NCBI GenBank assembly: GCA_001931905.2
Contig: MSJI02000582.1
Span: forward strand, 1-52,588
Source: Cladosporium sp. IMV 00045
Lineage: Eukaryota; Ascomycota; Dothideomycetes; Cladosporiales; Cladosporiaceae
Length of the DNA: 52,588 bases
Reading direction: 5' to 3'
Position 1 is the stretch's first letter. Each line of letters starts with the position of its first letter. The position numbers were made by a program, and so were the translations under genes. The notes beneath the pieces were generated by a model, which saw only the letters and a list, made by a program, of their open reading frames with translations, had not been told where the DNA came from and searched no databases. Below are positions 10,944-21,663 of this stretch, in pieces.

Positions 10944-12071
10944 TCAGTACCCATCAGATGAAGAGTCATCATTTGAAAACAACATGCTCTCATCAACGCA
11001 AGCCTCATACTCCCACAACATAGCCCTGTCCATCTGAATTTCACCACCCTCGAAATCCTCACATTCTCCCATCCCGCACCTAACAACATACTCCAGCTGA
11101 CTGAACACACTGTCCCGACTGCGCCTGTAACAAGGCAGACCTCGCCGCCTATGCTCATGATACCGACACGGATCGACCAGATACGGCGCCTCAACAATGC
11201 CGTCCCCGCCCAGCTCATGAGCCATCTGCCTTTCCTTCCCCAACACCATACAGCGCGCCGCAAAATCCAAATCTCCAATCTCCACAACCGCCTCCGCAGA
11301 AAGATTGTGCAGACTACACGCCGGCGAATGCACATACCAATCCACGAGCAAGTCACGTCCAAGCGAACTAGGCGGCTAAATCGCCGCGGCGGCTTGCAGC
11401 AGGATTTCCAGATCGCGCGCTTTCGCTCTTGAATCCCTAGCCGGCGATCGAAGGGGCGAGAGGCTGCCGCCATCCTCTCGCTCACCATCAGTCAATTCTG
11501 CAACAATCTCATCAACGACCATATCCGCAAAAGCCCCCGCTCCAAGCGCCTCGCCCGCCGCGTGCGCTCGCATGAGCATGTAGAGGTCGGTGGCGAAGCC
11601 GTTCTCGTCGCCTTCGGGAACGTGGATTGGGCCGCCGCGCAGCCAGCGCGCGAAGACGGTGAAGGCGTCGTGGTCGATGTTGAGCTGCAGCGTGCCAGCT
11701 GTAGTAAAGATGCTGGCGTCGTGGCTGAGGGTGGCGAAAAGGCGGGAGTTGGAGGTTAGGAGGTGTTTGGAGAGGGTGATGGGGTGGGTAGAGTGGTTGC
11801 AGAGGATGGTTATTTGAGGGTCGTAGGGGATGGTGGTTGGTTGTGTGGGATGGGTGTCTGCTTTGTCGACTTGATTGGGTTTCTGGATGTCGGGATCGTT
11901 CAGGATCGTGACATATCTCATACTTGGGTCATTGTTTCCCAGGCTTGCATCGTCAAACTCATGCGGTATACTCTTCCCAATGTTGCCTTTTGCGGCCACC
12001 GTAGGTGTAAGTGGTATTTCATGTAGGTCATCTGACTCAAGCAGACTGTCTCGTCGATGGTCCGTTGTCAT
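10944..12071 (-). CDS. BTB/POZ-domain protein with an in-frame TAG (possibly broken)
   Basis: The frame opens at ATG 12071. After a variable N-terminus, residues about 80-170 match a fungal BTB/POZ fold: ITILCNHSTHPITLSKHLLT, SNSRLFATLSH, LNIDHDAFTVFARWLRGGPI and then an LYMLMRAHAAGEALGAGAFA helix pair. A TAG at 11376-11378 ends this frame, but the same frame then continues with SSLGRDLLVDWYVHSPAC, LSAEAVVEIGDLDFAARCM and PYLVDPCRYHEH, a C-terminal block I would expect in this family, to the stop at 10944. No strong intron removes the TAG in phase. The only phase-0 candidate starts at a weak GTTGCA and ends at the TAG itself. Function is unknown. BTB domains usually dimerise or recruit cullin-3. 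Confidence 0.6.
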
Positions 12072-12722
12072 GTTGTCACACAGCACATGGACGTCAGAAC
12101 GACACACGAATGATCATCAACAAGGTGTTAGAACTAAGACTGCGCATTTTGGGCTTATATCACCAATTGCAAAGGCAAGGAGGATCTGGACTCTTCGAAA
12201 CCACAACAAATCTGATCCAGACAGCTCTACGGGCACTGAAACTTCTGGACGTTGCTGAAAAGGAAGAGAGAGGAGTACGATCGAGGTATGAAATCAAAGA
12301 AAACACCAGAAGACTTCCATTACTTCCGAGTCACTGTTACCTCGACTCCCATCCAGGTGAATCCTCAGCCTTGCACCTGCAGTCCTTTGTCCCTCAATGA
12401 TAAAGAAGAATGAAGCAAACACGCAGCACAGAGAGAAACCAAACGCCGGAAGGCTCTCGTCAACTTCCAAACTTGAGATGCTTCGACTTCACTTCAACAT
12501 TCACTGATTCGGAGGCTTAGACTCCTTATCCTTCGAGGGAAGAACATCTTTGCCGGCTCTCGGGTGTTCCAAGCACAATCTCGATCGATCGATTCTGTTG
12601 TCAGCCTCTGACGGTGAGCTGCAGCGACAACGTCGCGGACTGCACGGTCTGTTGAGCGATGTCAGCAAGTCCATCGTGTTTCATTTGGTGGAATAAAAGC
12701 TCTTACCTCGACTTGCACCATC
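12072..12722. other. Intergenic between BTB-like genes
   Basis: It holds the upstream flank of the BTB gene at 10944-12071 and the 3' flank of the next BTB-like gene. No supported gene was seen. Confidence 0.5.
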
Positions 12723-13555
12723 TCACATGCTGATTGCCTCGCAGCAGAGCTTGCAGCCATCGCGATGTTTGTGATACGCGCAGCGCTGCATTGGGTGCTT
12801 GAGATCACCAGGATCTCTGTGCGCCTTGTTGATGAGCTCGACGCACAGACTCGCGAGAAACTCACCTTCACCACCCGTCCCGTAGTTTTGAATCCAGCGG
12901 ATAGCCCTGCCATCCATAGCGCAGTCGGTGTAAATGAGCAGGTCCCTGATCATCGAAGCGAGCCGATCGGTGTTTGAGTAGCTAAACTCAAGCAGATACG
13001 TGAGTGGATCAGTTGGCACCTTCTCTTCCTGGCACAAGATTGCTCTGATCGCGTCCAGGCATGCATTCCCACCGTCATGACTTCGCCATTCCCCCTCGAA
13101 TAGGCTGTATAGTTCCGCTAGGCTTCCCAGATCTTCGTCTGGAGAAGCGTTCTCGCTCGGCCGCCACAGCGTTTGACCATACACAATGCGGGCGAGAAGT
13201 ACACATTCGCGGCGATTGAGTTTGAGGTGGACGTCCTTTTGGACGGTTTCGCGGGTTTTCGTTAAGCCCAGGTCGAGGATGTTGTCCAAATAGCCTAGCA
13301 ATAGGTCGCTATGAACGATTATGGCGGGGTCGTTCGGTTCACCTACTATGGTACTCAGGAGCCTGACGGTCGCATCCTCTACGCTAAGCGAAATGTCAGT
13401 TGTTGTGCAGATTGCGGTAGAAAGGGCGCGTACTCAATCTCGATCGGCCGTGCCATCAGTCGTACCCGACAAAGAACAAGCTCTTGAATAAGAGTGCAGT
13501 GTTCGGAGGTGGGTTCAAGGCCTTTACGTGTGAGAAAGCTCTCGAAGGAACTCAT
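12723..13555 (-). CDS. BTB/POZ-like fungal protein, second of a tandem trio
   Basis: Exon 1 is 13555-13434 and exon 2 is 13383-12723, with a 50-nt GTACGC...CTTAG intron containing a CTGAC branch site, giving 260 aa. The model starts MSSFESFLTRKGLEPTSEH. The intron falls in phase 2 after EI-D. The body has IIVHSDLLLGYLDN, then VHLKLNRRECVLLARIVYGQ (BTB beta strand and helix with a YGQ turn), then CLDAIRAILCQEE and MIRDLLIYTDCAMDGRAIRW. The C-terminus holds a His/Cys-rich cluster, CAYHKHRDGCKLCC, which could bind a metal. The order of blocks is the same as in the neighbour at 14333-15066, so the two look like diverged paralogues. Function is unknown. Confidence 0.7.
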
Positions 13556-14332
13556 GGGTCAGTGCGCTTTTTCATGGGAAACCGACCCACGTTTGTAAGT
13601 GAGGTCTGCACAGCACGTGAATTTTAGACCTCATGGCCAAGGAACCACATGTGGAATCTTGTAAACCGCAGCAAGTGAGACAGGAGAGTGTTTGCTGGAA
13701 GCCAGCCCATCTGAGGGAGACACTGATAGCATGCGTACAGACCTTTCGAACCTGGCTACCTGCAAGGCACTCTCTGCGCACTCTCTGGCGCTGTTACCTT
13801 CGCGACCCGCACTTCATCAAAAGTTTTCCCGTGACAGAAATCGCAAATCAGTCAAACATATACAACCTACTCCAAACAGGCATGAACAGAATCGTAGCCC
13901 TGTCTGCCACCAACGAAATCCCCAAAGACTCGACACCGCCTAGCCCCTGCCGACCGCCCGTCCATGAAGTCTCGCCCGATATTCGACCATAGTAGCAATT
14001 CCATGCATGTTGCGGCTTGAACGAGTGTAAACAAGCGGCTGTGGAACTTTCCGCGTGATGAAGTGAATATAAGAAGAGAATTGTAATCATGATAAAGTCA
14101 GAATGTGAAGCAAGGCAGGCAAGACGAACCATCCACACAAGCTCTCTAGTCATAGCACTCTTTGTCGCCGAGCATTGTTGATAAGCCCATATAGTGAGGT
14201 TGGCATCGGCAATCGAATCTGTGGTATCTGTCGCGAGATCGAGCCGTGAGAAATCATGATCACATCTGGCAGGATTAGCCATCCCTGTAGCATGGCTCGC
14301 CGTGCATGAAATGGCTGTGATATCTGCAGCAG
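13556..14332. other. Intergenic between BTB-like genes
   Basis: The open frames here have no family features. It probably holds the promoter of the 12723-13555 gene and the 3' flank of the next. Confidence 0.5.
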
Positions 14333-15066
14333 TCATAGATCATCCACAGTCGTAATATCGTTCAAATTGCCGCCTCGCACTTTGGCCTCATTTGTTGCGA
14401 ATTCCTGGCAAAGACGTCTGAAAAAATCGGGATACTCATGCTCGAGTGTCCCCGCTGGCCCATATTCGTACAGCCAGTCAAAGATCTTGCAACTCGTGCC
14501 GTACACAATGAAGTCGATGATCAGGTCAAATACTGTAAAGCCTTCATCGTAGCCCTCTTCTAAGGCAACGCCAACGGGGCTCTCCAGCTGGAAACCTTTT
14601 TCTCTGATCAGACGTCGAATTGCATCGATGCTCTCGTCAGTGCCATGGATATCATCTACAGAAGTGCAGCACGCATTGACCTTTATGAGACTGCAGTATT
14701 CCTCTTCGATGTCTCGTTTGTCAATATCGTCCCAGATCATAGGTTGGCCGTACAAGGAGGCGGCATAAATCTCCAGAGCGCGGGCGTCCAGCTCAGGCAA
14801 GGTAATTGTCAGATGATTGGGTTCAGGTGCTGCGTCGGCCTGCTTCACCATTTCCCGCAAACGGCTATCCATAGGGGCTTTCGCTCTATACCAGATATTT
14901 GTGTACGAGCGAGCAAATAAGAGGTGCCTATGGACGTGCGCAGAGGCATTTTCCGCGCCCCCAAGAGTGTGGACGATCTTGTCGGTCGGACTGAATCAAT
15001 TCGTGTCAGCAATTGGCCTTCACCTTTCAATCGGCGAACATACTCAATCTTGACTGTGCGTGCCAT
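14333..15066 (-). CDS. BTB/POZ-like fungal protein, third of a tandem trio
   Basis: Exon 1 is 15066-15044 (MARTVKI plus two bases) and exon 2 is 14990-14333, with a 53-nt GTATGT...TTCAG intron containing GCTGAC, giving 226 aa. After the junction the frame reads DKIVHTLGGAENASAHVHRH, LLFARS, LTITLPELDARALEIYAASL and YGQPMIW, a BTB-like core. It continues with SIDAIRRLIREKG, IDFIVYGTSCKIFDWLYEYG and YPDFFRRLCQEFATNEAK. This matches block by block the gene at 12723-13555, including the phase-2 intron after an Ile-(Glu/Asp) codon near the start. The frame is also open for 82 codons upstream of this ATG without another ATG, so a longer N-terminus through an extra intron is possible. Confidence 0.68.
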
Positions 15067-15998
15067 TTTGGCGAGAGACAGGTCCAAGTCGTTTGCAGTA
15101 GGGTCGACCTCGGTATGGATGCTCGTAATCGGGATAAGATTGGGTCCAATGCAAGTGTCGCCCCGACAGTCGTGATTTGTTCTTTCGCTGGTGACACTGC
15201 GGTCAAGTTTGGGTTTTGAGAAATCACAGGCGTCGAGAGCTCTGAGGGCTCTGACGGTCGGTGTGGGTGAAAGTGTATCCGAAGTGACGAGGTATCGAAT
15301 ATGTGTGTCGTGTTAATTCCGCGCAAGATCCAGGAATCAAGCCCAGTGCACTTGGGCGACGAGGTTGTGACAGGGCTTCGCAGTGGTGCAGAAGGGGTCC
15401 GTCCGGTGAGAGGTTACCCAGTTGATGAATCTGGGACTCGAGATAGGGGAGTGATTGTAAAGGTGTGTAGGTGTTGTAGATATCCCCGTCCAGTGACAGA
15501 TGCACCTAATCGTTGAGGTCGCAAGCAATACTTGCAAGGAGATGGTGGTGATCAAGCTTTGTATTTGTAGTGAAGCAAATGGAGAGGTCGGTCTGAATCT
15601 CAACTTACATGCCGGCTCACGAGGTCTCGAGGTGCGGCCGCTATCTTGCGAAAGAGGAGCTTGTGAAATGTAGCAGTGAAAGGAAGTCGAAGCTGCAAAG
15701 GTGATGCTGTACCTGATTGGGAGACCGTGATAGACCCAAATTTCTGTGGAAGCTGGTAGGCCGTTGCAGAAGCGCCCGCGAGAGCCTTCCAATTGAACAG
15801 AACCTAAGCTTGCAGTAAGTGAAAAAGAAATCGAATGACACAAGCAATGATAGATATCTTATCTGCGCAAGCAAATGAAGAGATGAAAGAAAGGTACTCA
15901 GTAACAACATGTGCAAATAGAAACTTCGCGCCGAAATATATTCTTGACAGATGGGTAATATTTTTACAATCCTTTTGTTCTCCTGAGACTTCTCTTCC
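15067..15998. other. Intergenic with weak minus-strand open frames
   Basis: It lies between the last BTB-like gene and the uL10m 3' end. The minus strand has several 80-170 codon open frames without recognisable domains. The frame of the BTB exon 1 stays open back to a TAA at 15313-15315. No gene is supported. Confidence 0.4.
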
Positions 15999-17015
15999 TT
16001 ACTGTCCCTCGCTCTTGACCTCCTCACTCTTGACCTCCTCGCTCTGACCCCCCTTCTGCTCATCCTCGAGCATGCCTCTCCTTCCCTCAACAGTAAGATA
16101 CAAGCTCTTACCAGCAGACTCCAGAGTGTTGGTAAGGTTTGCGCCGATGCCTTGCAGCATGCCGACGAGCTGGGCGCGGAGACCAGTCATGCCGCCTTCG
16201 ATGCTGCCGACCCACCTGGCGCCGTCAGCGTCGAACACCTTGCCCTCCACTCTGGCGCCGAGGAACATCAATTTCTGCAGACCGCTCTGCACAGGCGGAT
16301 CGTGGTAGGTGGGTCTCGTCTTCCTCTTGGGTGCGGGCATTGCCTTCGAAGGTGACAGAATGGACATGGCAGCCTTGACGTGCGCAGGGCTGACGCTGGG
16401 GAGCGTGAGGATGGCCATGGGACCGGAGAGAAGAGGCTCCAGACCGTGCTGCAGCTGGGTGTTCTTTGCTGAGTAGTATGCGTTCTTCGACAGACCGTGG
16501 GTCAGGGTGTGGTCGTGCTTGGGGTTGACCGGCGTGTCTTCGAGAGACTTGGGGTCCCAGAATTCGACAATCTTCAAGGCGGAAGCGAAAATGCCTGTTT
16601 GCACGATCTGCAGCTTGGAGCTGGAGCCGACAAATGTTTCTTCTCCGTTGCGCGCCAACTCCTCATCAACTTTCTGGAAGGCATGGGCCAGCTCGCGTCG
16701 AATACCGGACCATTCGGTAGCCTTGATGTTGTTGTGTTGGAAGAGCAGCATAAGCGGCGAGGAGCGCAGGACGGATTGATACTGGCGGTGCAGCTGGGAT
16801 TTGCGGAACTCAGGAGGCTTGTGGGAGGGCGGTTGGGTCGCAGGAAAGCGTGCGATTGGTGGTGGAGCGCGTGTCATCTGATCTATGGGCGGTGCGGGAG
16901 TGGTTGCGCTCGCGGTAGCGGTGGAGGCATGCCTGCATTGCCAGCAGACATATTGAGATGCTTTGGTGGTGGTGAGGCGCATTTGCTTCGGTTGGAGACG
17001 TATCCGAGGAGCCAT
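15999..17015 (-). CDS. Mitochondrial ribosomal protein uL10m (yeast MRPL11 type)
   Basis: uL10 proteins form the base of the ribosomal stalk that anchors the L7/L12 dimers. This copy acts in the mitochondrial large subunit. It is a single exon of 338 aa from ATG 17015. The N-terminus MAPRIRLQPKQMRL is basic, followed by an Ala/Thr/Pro-rich stretch, as expected of a mitochondrial presequence. The core has FRKSQLHRQYQSVLRSSP, LMLLFQHNNIKATEWSGIRR, ELAHAFQKVDEEL and the GPMAILTLPSVSPAHVKAAM block of the L10 family. The end VQSGLQKLMFLGARVEGKVF and the GMTGLRAQLVGMLQGIGANL helix are also typical. The C-terminal tail contains a short EEVKS duplication. It diverges from TRP4. Confidence 0.85.
   Translation of the reverse strand: MAPRIRLQPKQMRLTTTKASQYVCWQCRHASTATASATTPAPPIDQMTRAPPPIARFPATQPPSHKPPEFRKSQLHRQYQSVLRSSPLMLLFQHNNIKATEWSGIRRELAHAFQKVDEELARNGEETFVGSSSKLQIVQTGIFASALKIVEFWDPKSLEDTPVNPKHDHTLTHGLSKNAYYSAKNTQLQHGLEPLLSGPMAILTLPSVSPAHVKAAMSILSPSKAMPAPKRKTRPTYHDPPVQSGLQKLMFLGARVEGKVFDADGARWVGSIEGGMTGLRAQLVGMLQGIGANLTNTLESAGKSLYLTVEGRRGMLEDEQKGGQSEEVKSEEVKSEGQ
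16011..16040 (-). repeat. 15-bp tandem duplication in the uL10m tail
   Basis: Two near-identical 15-bp units (16011-16025 and 16026-16040, one mismatch) encode the duplicated EEVKS of the C-terminal tail. The length keeps frame. Confidence 0.85.
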
Positions 17016-17534
17016 GGTGGCCGATGTGAGTACAGCACAATCTGTAGGAATGCGCCGAGGGATGTAATCGAGGTGTGTAAGAGAAGAGCAATTCAATGCT
17101 TCCTCCAAATGAAAATAACAGACGCTTTGCCCTGTACCGTCTCCGCGCTCGATGGAGCAAGTAGATGGTGTATTGAAGTCGCAAGAAAGCTGGGCACGGC
17201 AGAGATTGTGGCACTTCCGCGCTGTGGCTGATGAGATTGCCGACTTCTCCATCTGGCTCGACTCACAGTCAGCCAGTTCAGCCCCGCGGAGGGGAAGAGG
17301 GAAAGTCAAGCATGATTCAGTCATAGCCATTGATAATTGTTTGAACTCCTTTGAAGACATCTATCTCTCTCTCAACACGGCATGTCTTCTGCTGGACAAT
17401 GAGAAAAGCAGACAACCTTCAAGATTGGATCATTGGCACATATATCTGCAGCTAGATCGATTCGCTGCTTTCGTCCCAGAATATCTACACTATACCATCT
17501 AAGACTTCAATCTTCTGACACATCAATCAAGAAG
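17016..17534. promoter_or_regulatory. Divergent promoter region of uL10m and TRP4
   Basis: These 519 bp separate divergent starts. A partly palindromic TGATTCAGTCA at 17313-17323 resembles overlapping half-matches to the Gcn4/CpcA site (TGACTCA), which would fit general amino-acid control of TRP4. No perfect TGA(C/G)TCA was found, so this is tentative. Confidence 0.35.
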
Positions 17535-18897
17535 ATGAGCACAACAGGAGAGAGCCAGGGCTTCGTGTCTGTAACGCCTCTACTCAAGCAGCTTGCCGTT
17601 CTTGACAAAGCATTGAAAGCTACGCCTAAAGACATCGCTGCCGCAGTCACTCTCGTCTTCGAGAACCGGATATCGCCAATTCAGTTCTCGTTGCTGCTAT
17701 GGGCTCTTCATACCACCGGCATGGACCACAACCCTGAGGTTCTTGCAAGCACCGCCAGTTACATGCGTTCGGCTGCTGCGCAAGTTGACCGCCATACCCT
17801 GCGATCAGCTGTCATGTCCAGAGGGAAGCCCGAAGGCAATTACCATGGCGGATTGGTGAGACTTCTTCATGTCCTATATAAATCCTCACATAAACTAACA
17901 CAATTACCAGGTCGACATCGTGGGTACCGGAGGCGATGGCCACAACACCTTCAACATCTCCACCACCTCTTCCATCGTGGCCAGCTCCATCCTCATGGTG
18001 GCGAAGCACGGCAACAATTCGTCGACCTCGCTCTCCGGCTCTGCCGACTTATTGCAACGCGCTCCTTCTCCTCCCGTCATCAGTGCCACCACGGCCGAGA
18101 ACCTCCCTTCAATCTACGCTCGCAGCAACTACGCATTCCTGTACGCCCGCGAGTGGCATCCCGGGATGAAGCACGCCGCCGCTGTGCGCAAAGAAGTCCC
18201 CGTCCGTACCATCTTCAACCTGCTCGGTCCGCTCGCCAATCCTGTGCACGACACCGGCCTGATCGAGGCTCGCATTCTCGGTGTGGCACGTAAAGACATC
18301 GGCATCAACTTCGCCGAAGCGCTGCGTCTCAGCGGCGCGAAGAAAGCCCTCGTCATTTGTGGTGACGAGAACCTCGACGAGCTTTCCTGTGCAGGTCCAA
18401 CGCACTGCTGGTTCATCAACAGCAAGGCCGACGCATCTGCAGACGCCAACACCAAAGAATCATCATCATCCTCCGACAGCGAAGACGACAACACCGGCGC
18501 CAAAACGGAAATCACCAACTTCATGCTCTCGCCCGCCGACTTCGGCCTCCCCTGCCACGACCTGAGCACCGTCCACGGCGGCAAGGGGCCGAACGAGAAC
18601 GCGGAAATTCTCATGCAAATCCTGCGTAACGAGCGGCCGACCGATGATCCCGTGTTGCAATTCGTGCTGCTCAATACCGCGGCGCTGATCACCGTCAGTG
18701 GCATTTGCGAGGCGGAGCAGAGTCACATGGGCGAGGGCGATGATGGTAAGGTCGTCCAAGAGCGGGGACCGGGTGGATTGAGGTGGAAGGAGGGATTGAG
18801 GAGGGCGAAGTGGTGTATTGAGAGTGGAGCGGCGTTGAGGCAGTGGGAAGCTTTTGTTGCGATCACGAATGAGTTGGATAAGAAGACTGGAGCTTGA
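17535..18897 (+). CDS. trp4: TRP4, anthranilate phosphoribosyltransferase
   Basis: This enzyme joins anthranilate to PRPP to make N-(5-phosphoribosyl)-anthranilate, the second step of tryptophan synthesis. Exons are 17535-17855 and 17911-18897, with a 55-nt GTGAGA...TACCAG intron, giving 435 aa. The PRPP-binding signature VDIVGTGGDGHNTFNIST starts exon 2. Then come MVAKHGNNSSTSLSGSADLL, the anthranilate-binding region HPGMKHAAAVRKEVPVRTIF, NLLGPLANPV and the metal-binding CGDENLDELS. A Ser/Asp/Glu-rich insertion (SSSSSDSEDD) of about 28 residues interrupts the region after HCWFINSK. Fungal TRP4 proteins often carry a variable loop here. It is a stand-alone enzyme, as in yeast. Confidence 0.96.
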
Positions 18898-20784
18898 GGG
18901 TGACGGGTTTTGTCTCGTTAACCAAAGTCTTAAATATTAAGACGAAAAAATCTATTATTTGTGAAAGGATCCATCATTTGTGCAAAGAAAATTTCTGTCA
19001 AGACCCCCAGTTCATATACAGCTGAACTTCCAGGCAAGAATATACCCATGCCTTGTTTGAATGCATGCTCGAATATGTGTTTCATGAGGCACCGCCGGAT
19101 TTATCTTAGATTTGTCTGCAAAGCTGTCTTTAACGGTATTGTCAAGGAAGGACATTCTGAGGCTTCTTAAGAGATGAGCTTGGGATCATTCAATAGGTTC
19201 GTAACATGTAGCGATTCAGTGACGTTCGTCCTGACATGGTCTCTTCCAGACTTTCATCGCTTGTCATAATAGGACTGTCGCTGCGTATTCTCTGGTCTCT
19301 CTATCGAGCTATACCTCAGGCAGGACTTGTATCTACAGGAGAACACGAAAGTGCTCTCGTATCTACATTCCACCTTCGTCTTCAGCAAATAATACAGAGA
19401 CAGGTCGGAAACTTCACCCGCCCAACAACAGCACCGACGAGAGTGATCAACACCGCCGAGCCATGGCATGAATCCTTCGCGCCTCTTCTGCCTCGTCTAT
19501 GACGCAGGAAAAGCCTACCAGAACCACCATCGTCGAACGAATTCATTGGACTTCGCTGGCCCACGCCCCAGCCTGCATACCGGTCGTACAGCCCTGCCAC
19601 AAATTAATGAGATATCTCCACACAGAAACGCCCTTGCGGCGGAGTGGCTTTTTACCTGCTATTTCCGTCATCGTCGGCTTGAATTCTCGGCTTCCCGTAT
19701 AGGTCTTCTTCGTGTACTCAACGTCGATTCGACGGATTTGGGAGGCTCAGCTGAGCATCATGGGCAGATCAGTTCTTGATTTTCCTTGCGCGCGATGGAG
19801 GCACAGGCACAGGTACAGGTAAGGCATGTTTAGACGCTTGGGGACTCAGGTTCCACCTTCTGCCCACATCATCGTATGCTAGCTGTCAGGTGCAGGAGAA
19901 AATAATGCCTGCTTGGAGGCCATTTCGATACCATCCCTATAATGGGTTCATAGAGCAACAAGATCAAGTTGCATGCAAAGACACCCATGCCCTACTGAAG
20001 CATACCAGCGCCGACACCCGACATCTGCAACCCATGTGCAAACCTTCGCCGAGAACTGCATCAGATCAGCATACCTTTTCTCAAGATAGTCCTCTGCTTC
20101 TCTTGGCCTGTGTAATAACGGCCGTACTAAACGTGCCAAAACCGAGCGAAGGATTCCCAGGTTTTACATGATCCCAGGCACACGCCAGGTTCAGCACTAA
20201 GGTGATCAGAACGTTCCGAAAAGCTGTGCAACAGCGCAAGGCTGTTGCTGCGCAGCGAAAAATACAGGAGTTGGATTGGCTGGCTGCGCTGCTGGGCTGC
20301 GCATCCTTCGTGTCTACCTGCACCTGCGCGCATGGCCCTGCGCCTGCGCCCACCCACTTAACTTCCTCTCCTTACACGGGGCTGTGTCGTGGTGTTGGCG
20401 TGGTGTGAGTGGATGTGTTCCTGGGCTGAGGATCAAGTTGGCATGCCTTGGGCTGTATGGGCGCTGTGGATCTTGGGTTTGGGCTTGTGTTGTATATATA
20501 CAGGAGGATTCTCTTCGGGAGGCATTTGTGAGAGGTTCTTTGCTACATTGATGACCGCAGCTTTTGAGACACTTTTCTATATCAACTTATTCACAAAAAC
20601 TTCTTTTAGACATTGAGATCCGATTTTTGTGATTCGACAGGTCAACATCGACTTCCATCAGCTCTCTGCAGAAGAAACAATCAGCACACCGAACATCTGC
20701 AAAACAAACAATCCACTTTCCCACGCTTGACTTCCAACCAACAGGACCAAATACACAACTTCAACAACTTTCTACCAACACACA
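18898..20784. other. 1.9 kb intergenic region without a supported gene
   Basis: Only short open frames occur. One at 19236-19502 starts with a hydrophobic stretch but has no other support. A TATA-like palindrome lies at 20491-20502. Around 20200-20400 the sequence is rich in GCGC/CTGCG repeats. No tRNA-like A/B boxes were seen. Confidence 0.5.
20491..20502. promoter_or_regulatory. TATA-like palindrome upstream of the four-TM gene
   Basis: TGTATATATACA is a perfect 12-bp palindrome 283 bp before the ATG at 20785. With a leader of about 250 nt it could be the TATA box of that gene. This is a consensus match only. Confidence 0.3.
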
Positions 20785-21663
20785 ATGGTCTCCCAAAAGA
20801 TGTGGAAAAAGCGCGTGCTCATCCCTCTCTGGGTGATCGAGCTGATCGTCATGGGCATCTTCTTCATCCTCGCCGCCATCATTGTCGGATACACGGACGA
20901 ATATCTGGATCGAAGTATCGGCAGGGAAGCACTTCTGTAAGTTTCACGATTGGTTTTCCCTCTCAAATTGTTTTCCTTGAAGAGAGAAACATGGGTTGCA
21001 TGGGGAGCGTTTGTCGATGAACGACGAAGGACTTGTCCATTTGTAAGATGCAAGACCACCGCGATTATCAACGCGGTTCCCACGCAAACCCACCGTCCAG
21101 GAACCATCGCAAGCTCAGAGACCGTCAGCCAACCAAAAACCCAAACTAATATCTCCCCTCACAGAGCCAGCGGCGGCGCAGTCATGGGCCTCAGCGGCTT
21201 TACCATCCTCCTCACGCTCATCGAAATCGGCCTCCTCGCCGGGCGACGCCTCAACCCAGTCTTCCACCTGACATCCGCGTGCATCAAAACCGTCATCTGG
21301 CTGATCTGGTTCATTCTCAACGTCGCCTCGTCGGCGTACGTTGGAAGCAGTTCGGCGCTGGATATCGTGCTGAGTCTGATTGTTGCGTATGTTTCGACCT
21401 TCCCTTCCCTAGCGGCGAGAGAGAAAGAGATCGAGTGGCTAACGACGCGAAACAGAATCTGCTCCATCGCCCAGCTCATCTACGGTTCCATCATCGTGCA
21501 TCGCGTGCGCAAGGGTTTCTACTGCAACCAGAACAATGTGGCGTCCAGCACATGTAATGTGGCGTCCAGTGCGGGTGGTTACGGGTATGACAACAACATC
21601 TACAGCGCAGAGATGGACGTGTATCCTCGGAAGAACGTTTCTTCGGACGACAGTAGGGTGTGA
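20785..21663 (+). CDS. Four-transmembrane (MARVEL-like) fungal membrane protein
   Basis: Exons are 20785-20936, 21165-21386 and 21456-21663, with two phase-2 GT-AG introns of 228 and 69 nt, giving 193 aa. Four hydrophobic segments are clear: LWVIELIVMGIFFILAAIIV, GFTILLTLIEIGLLAG, TVIWLIWFILNVASSAY and IVLSLIVAICSIAQLIYGSI. The layout (short basic N-terminus, long loop after TM1, hydrophilic tail) is that of MARVEL or nonclassical-export-like proteins of fungi, but no family motif settles it. The tail contains a repeated NVASS unit and Gly/Tyr residues (GGYGYDNN). The first intron is long for this window, but its junctions restore a perfect frame. It probably sits in the plasma membrane. The molecular role is unknown. 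Confidence 0.72.
21535..21569 (+). repeat. 14-bp direct repeat inside the four-TM gene
   Basis: The 14-mer AATGTGGCGTCCAG occurs at 21535-21548 and 21556-21569, a 21-bp shift that keeps frame. It duplicates the NVASS peptide in the tail. Confidence 0.85.

Noticed and set aside
10871..11488. Minus-strand 205-codon open frame overlapping the BTB gene
   Set aside because: It is in another frame from the BTB blocks, and its Arg/Trp-rich composition is that of a shadow frame.
13741..13770. A GGTTCGAA-like tRNA B box on the minus strand
   Set aside because: The flanking bases do not pair as a T stem and no A box lies at the right distance.
13848..14336. Minus-strand 162-codon open frame downstream of the third BTB-like gene
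   Set aside because: It has no domain and its composition is unlike the neighbouring genes. The BTB-like gene already ends with a proper stop at 14333.
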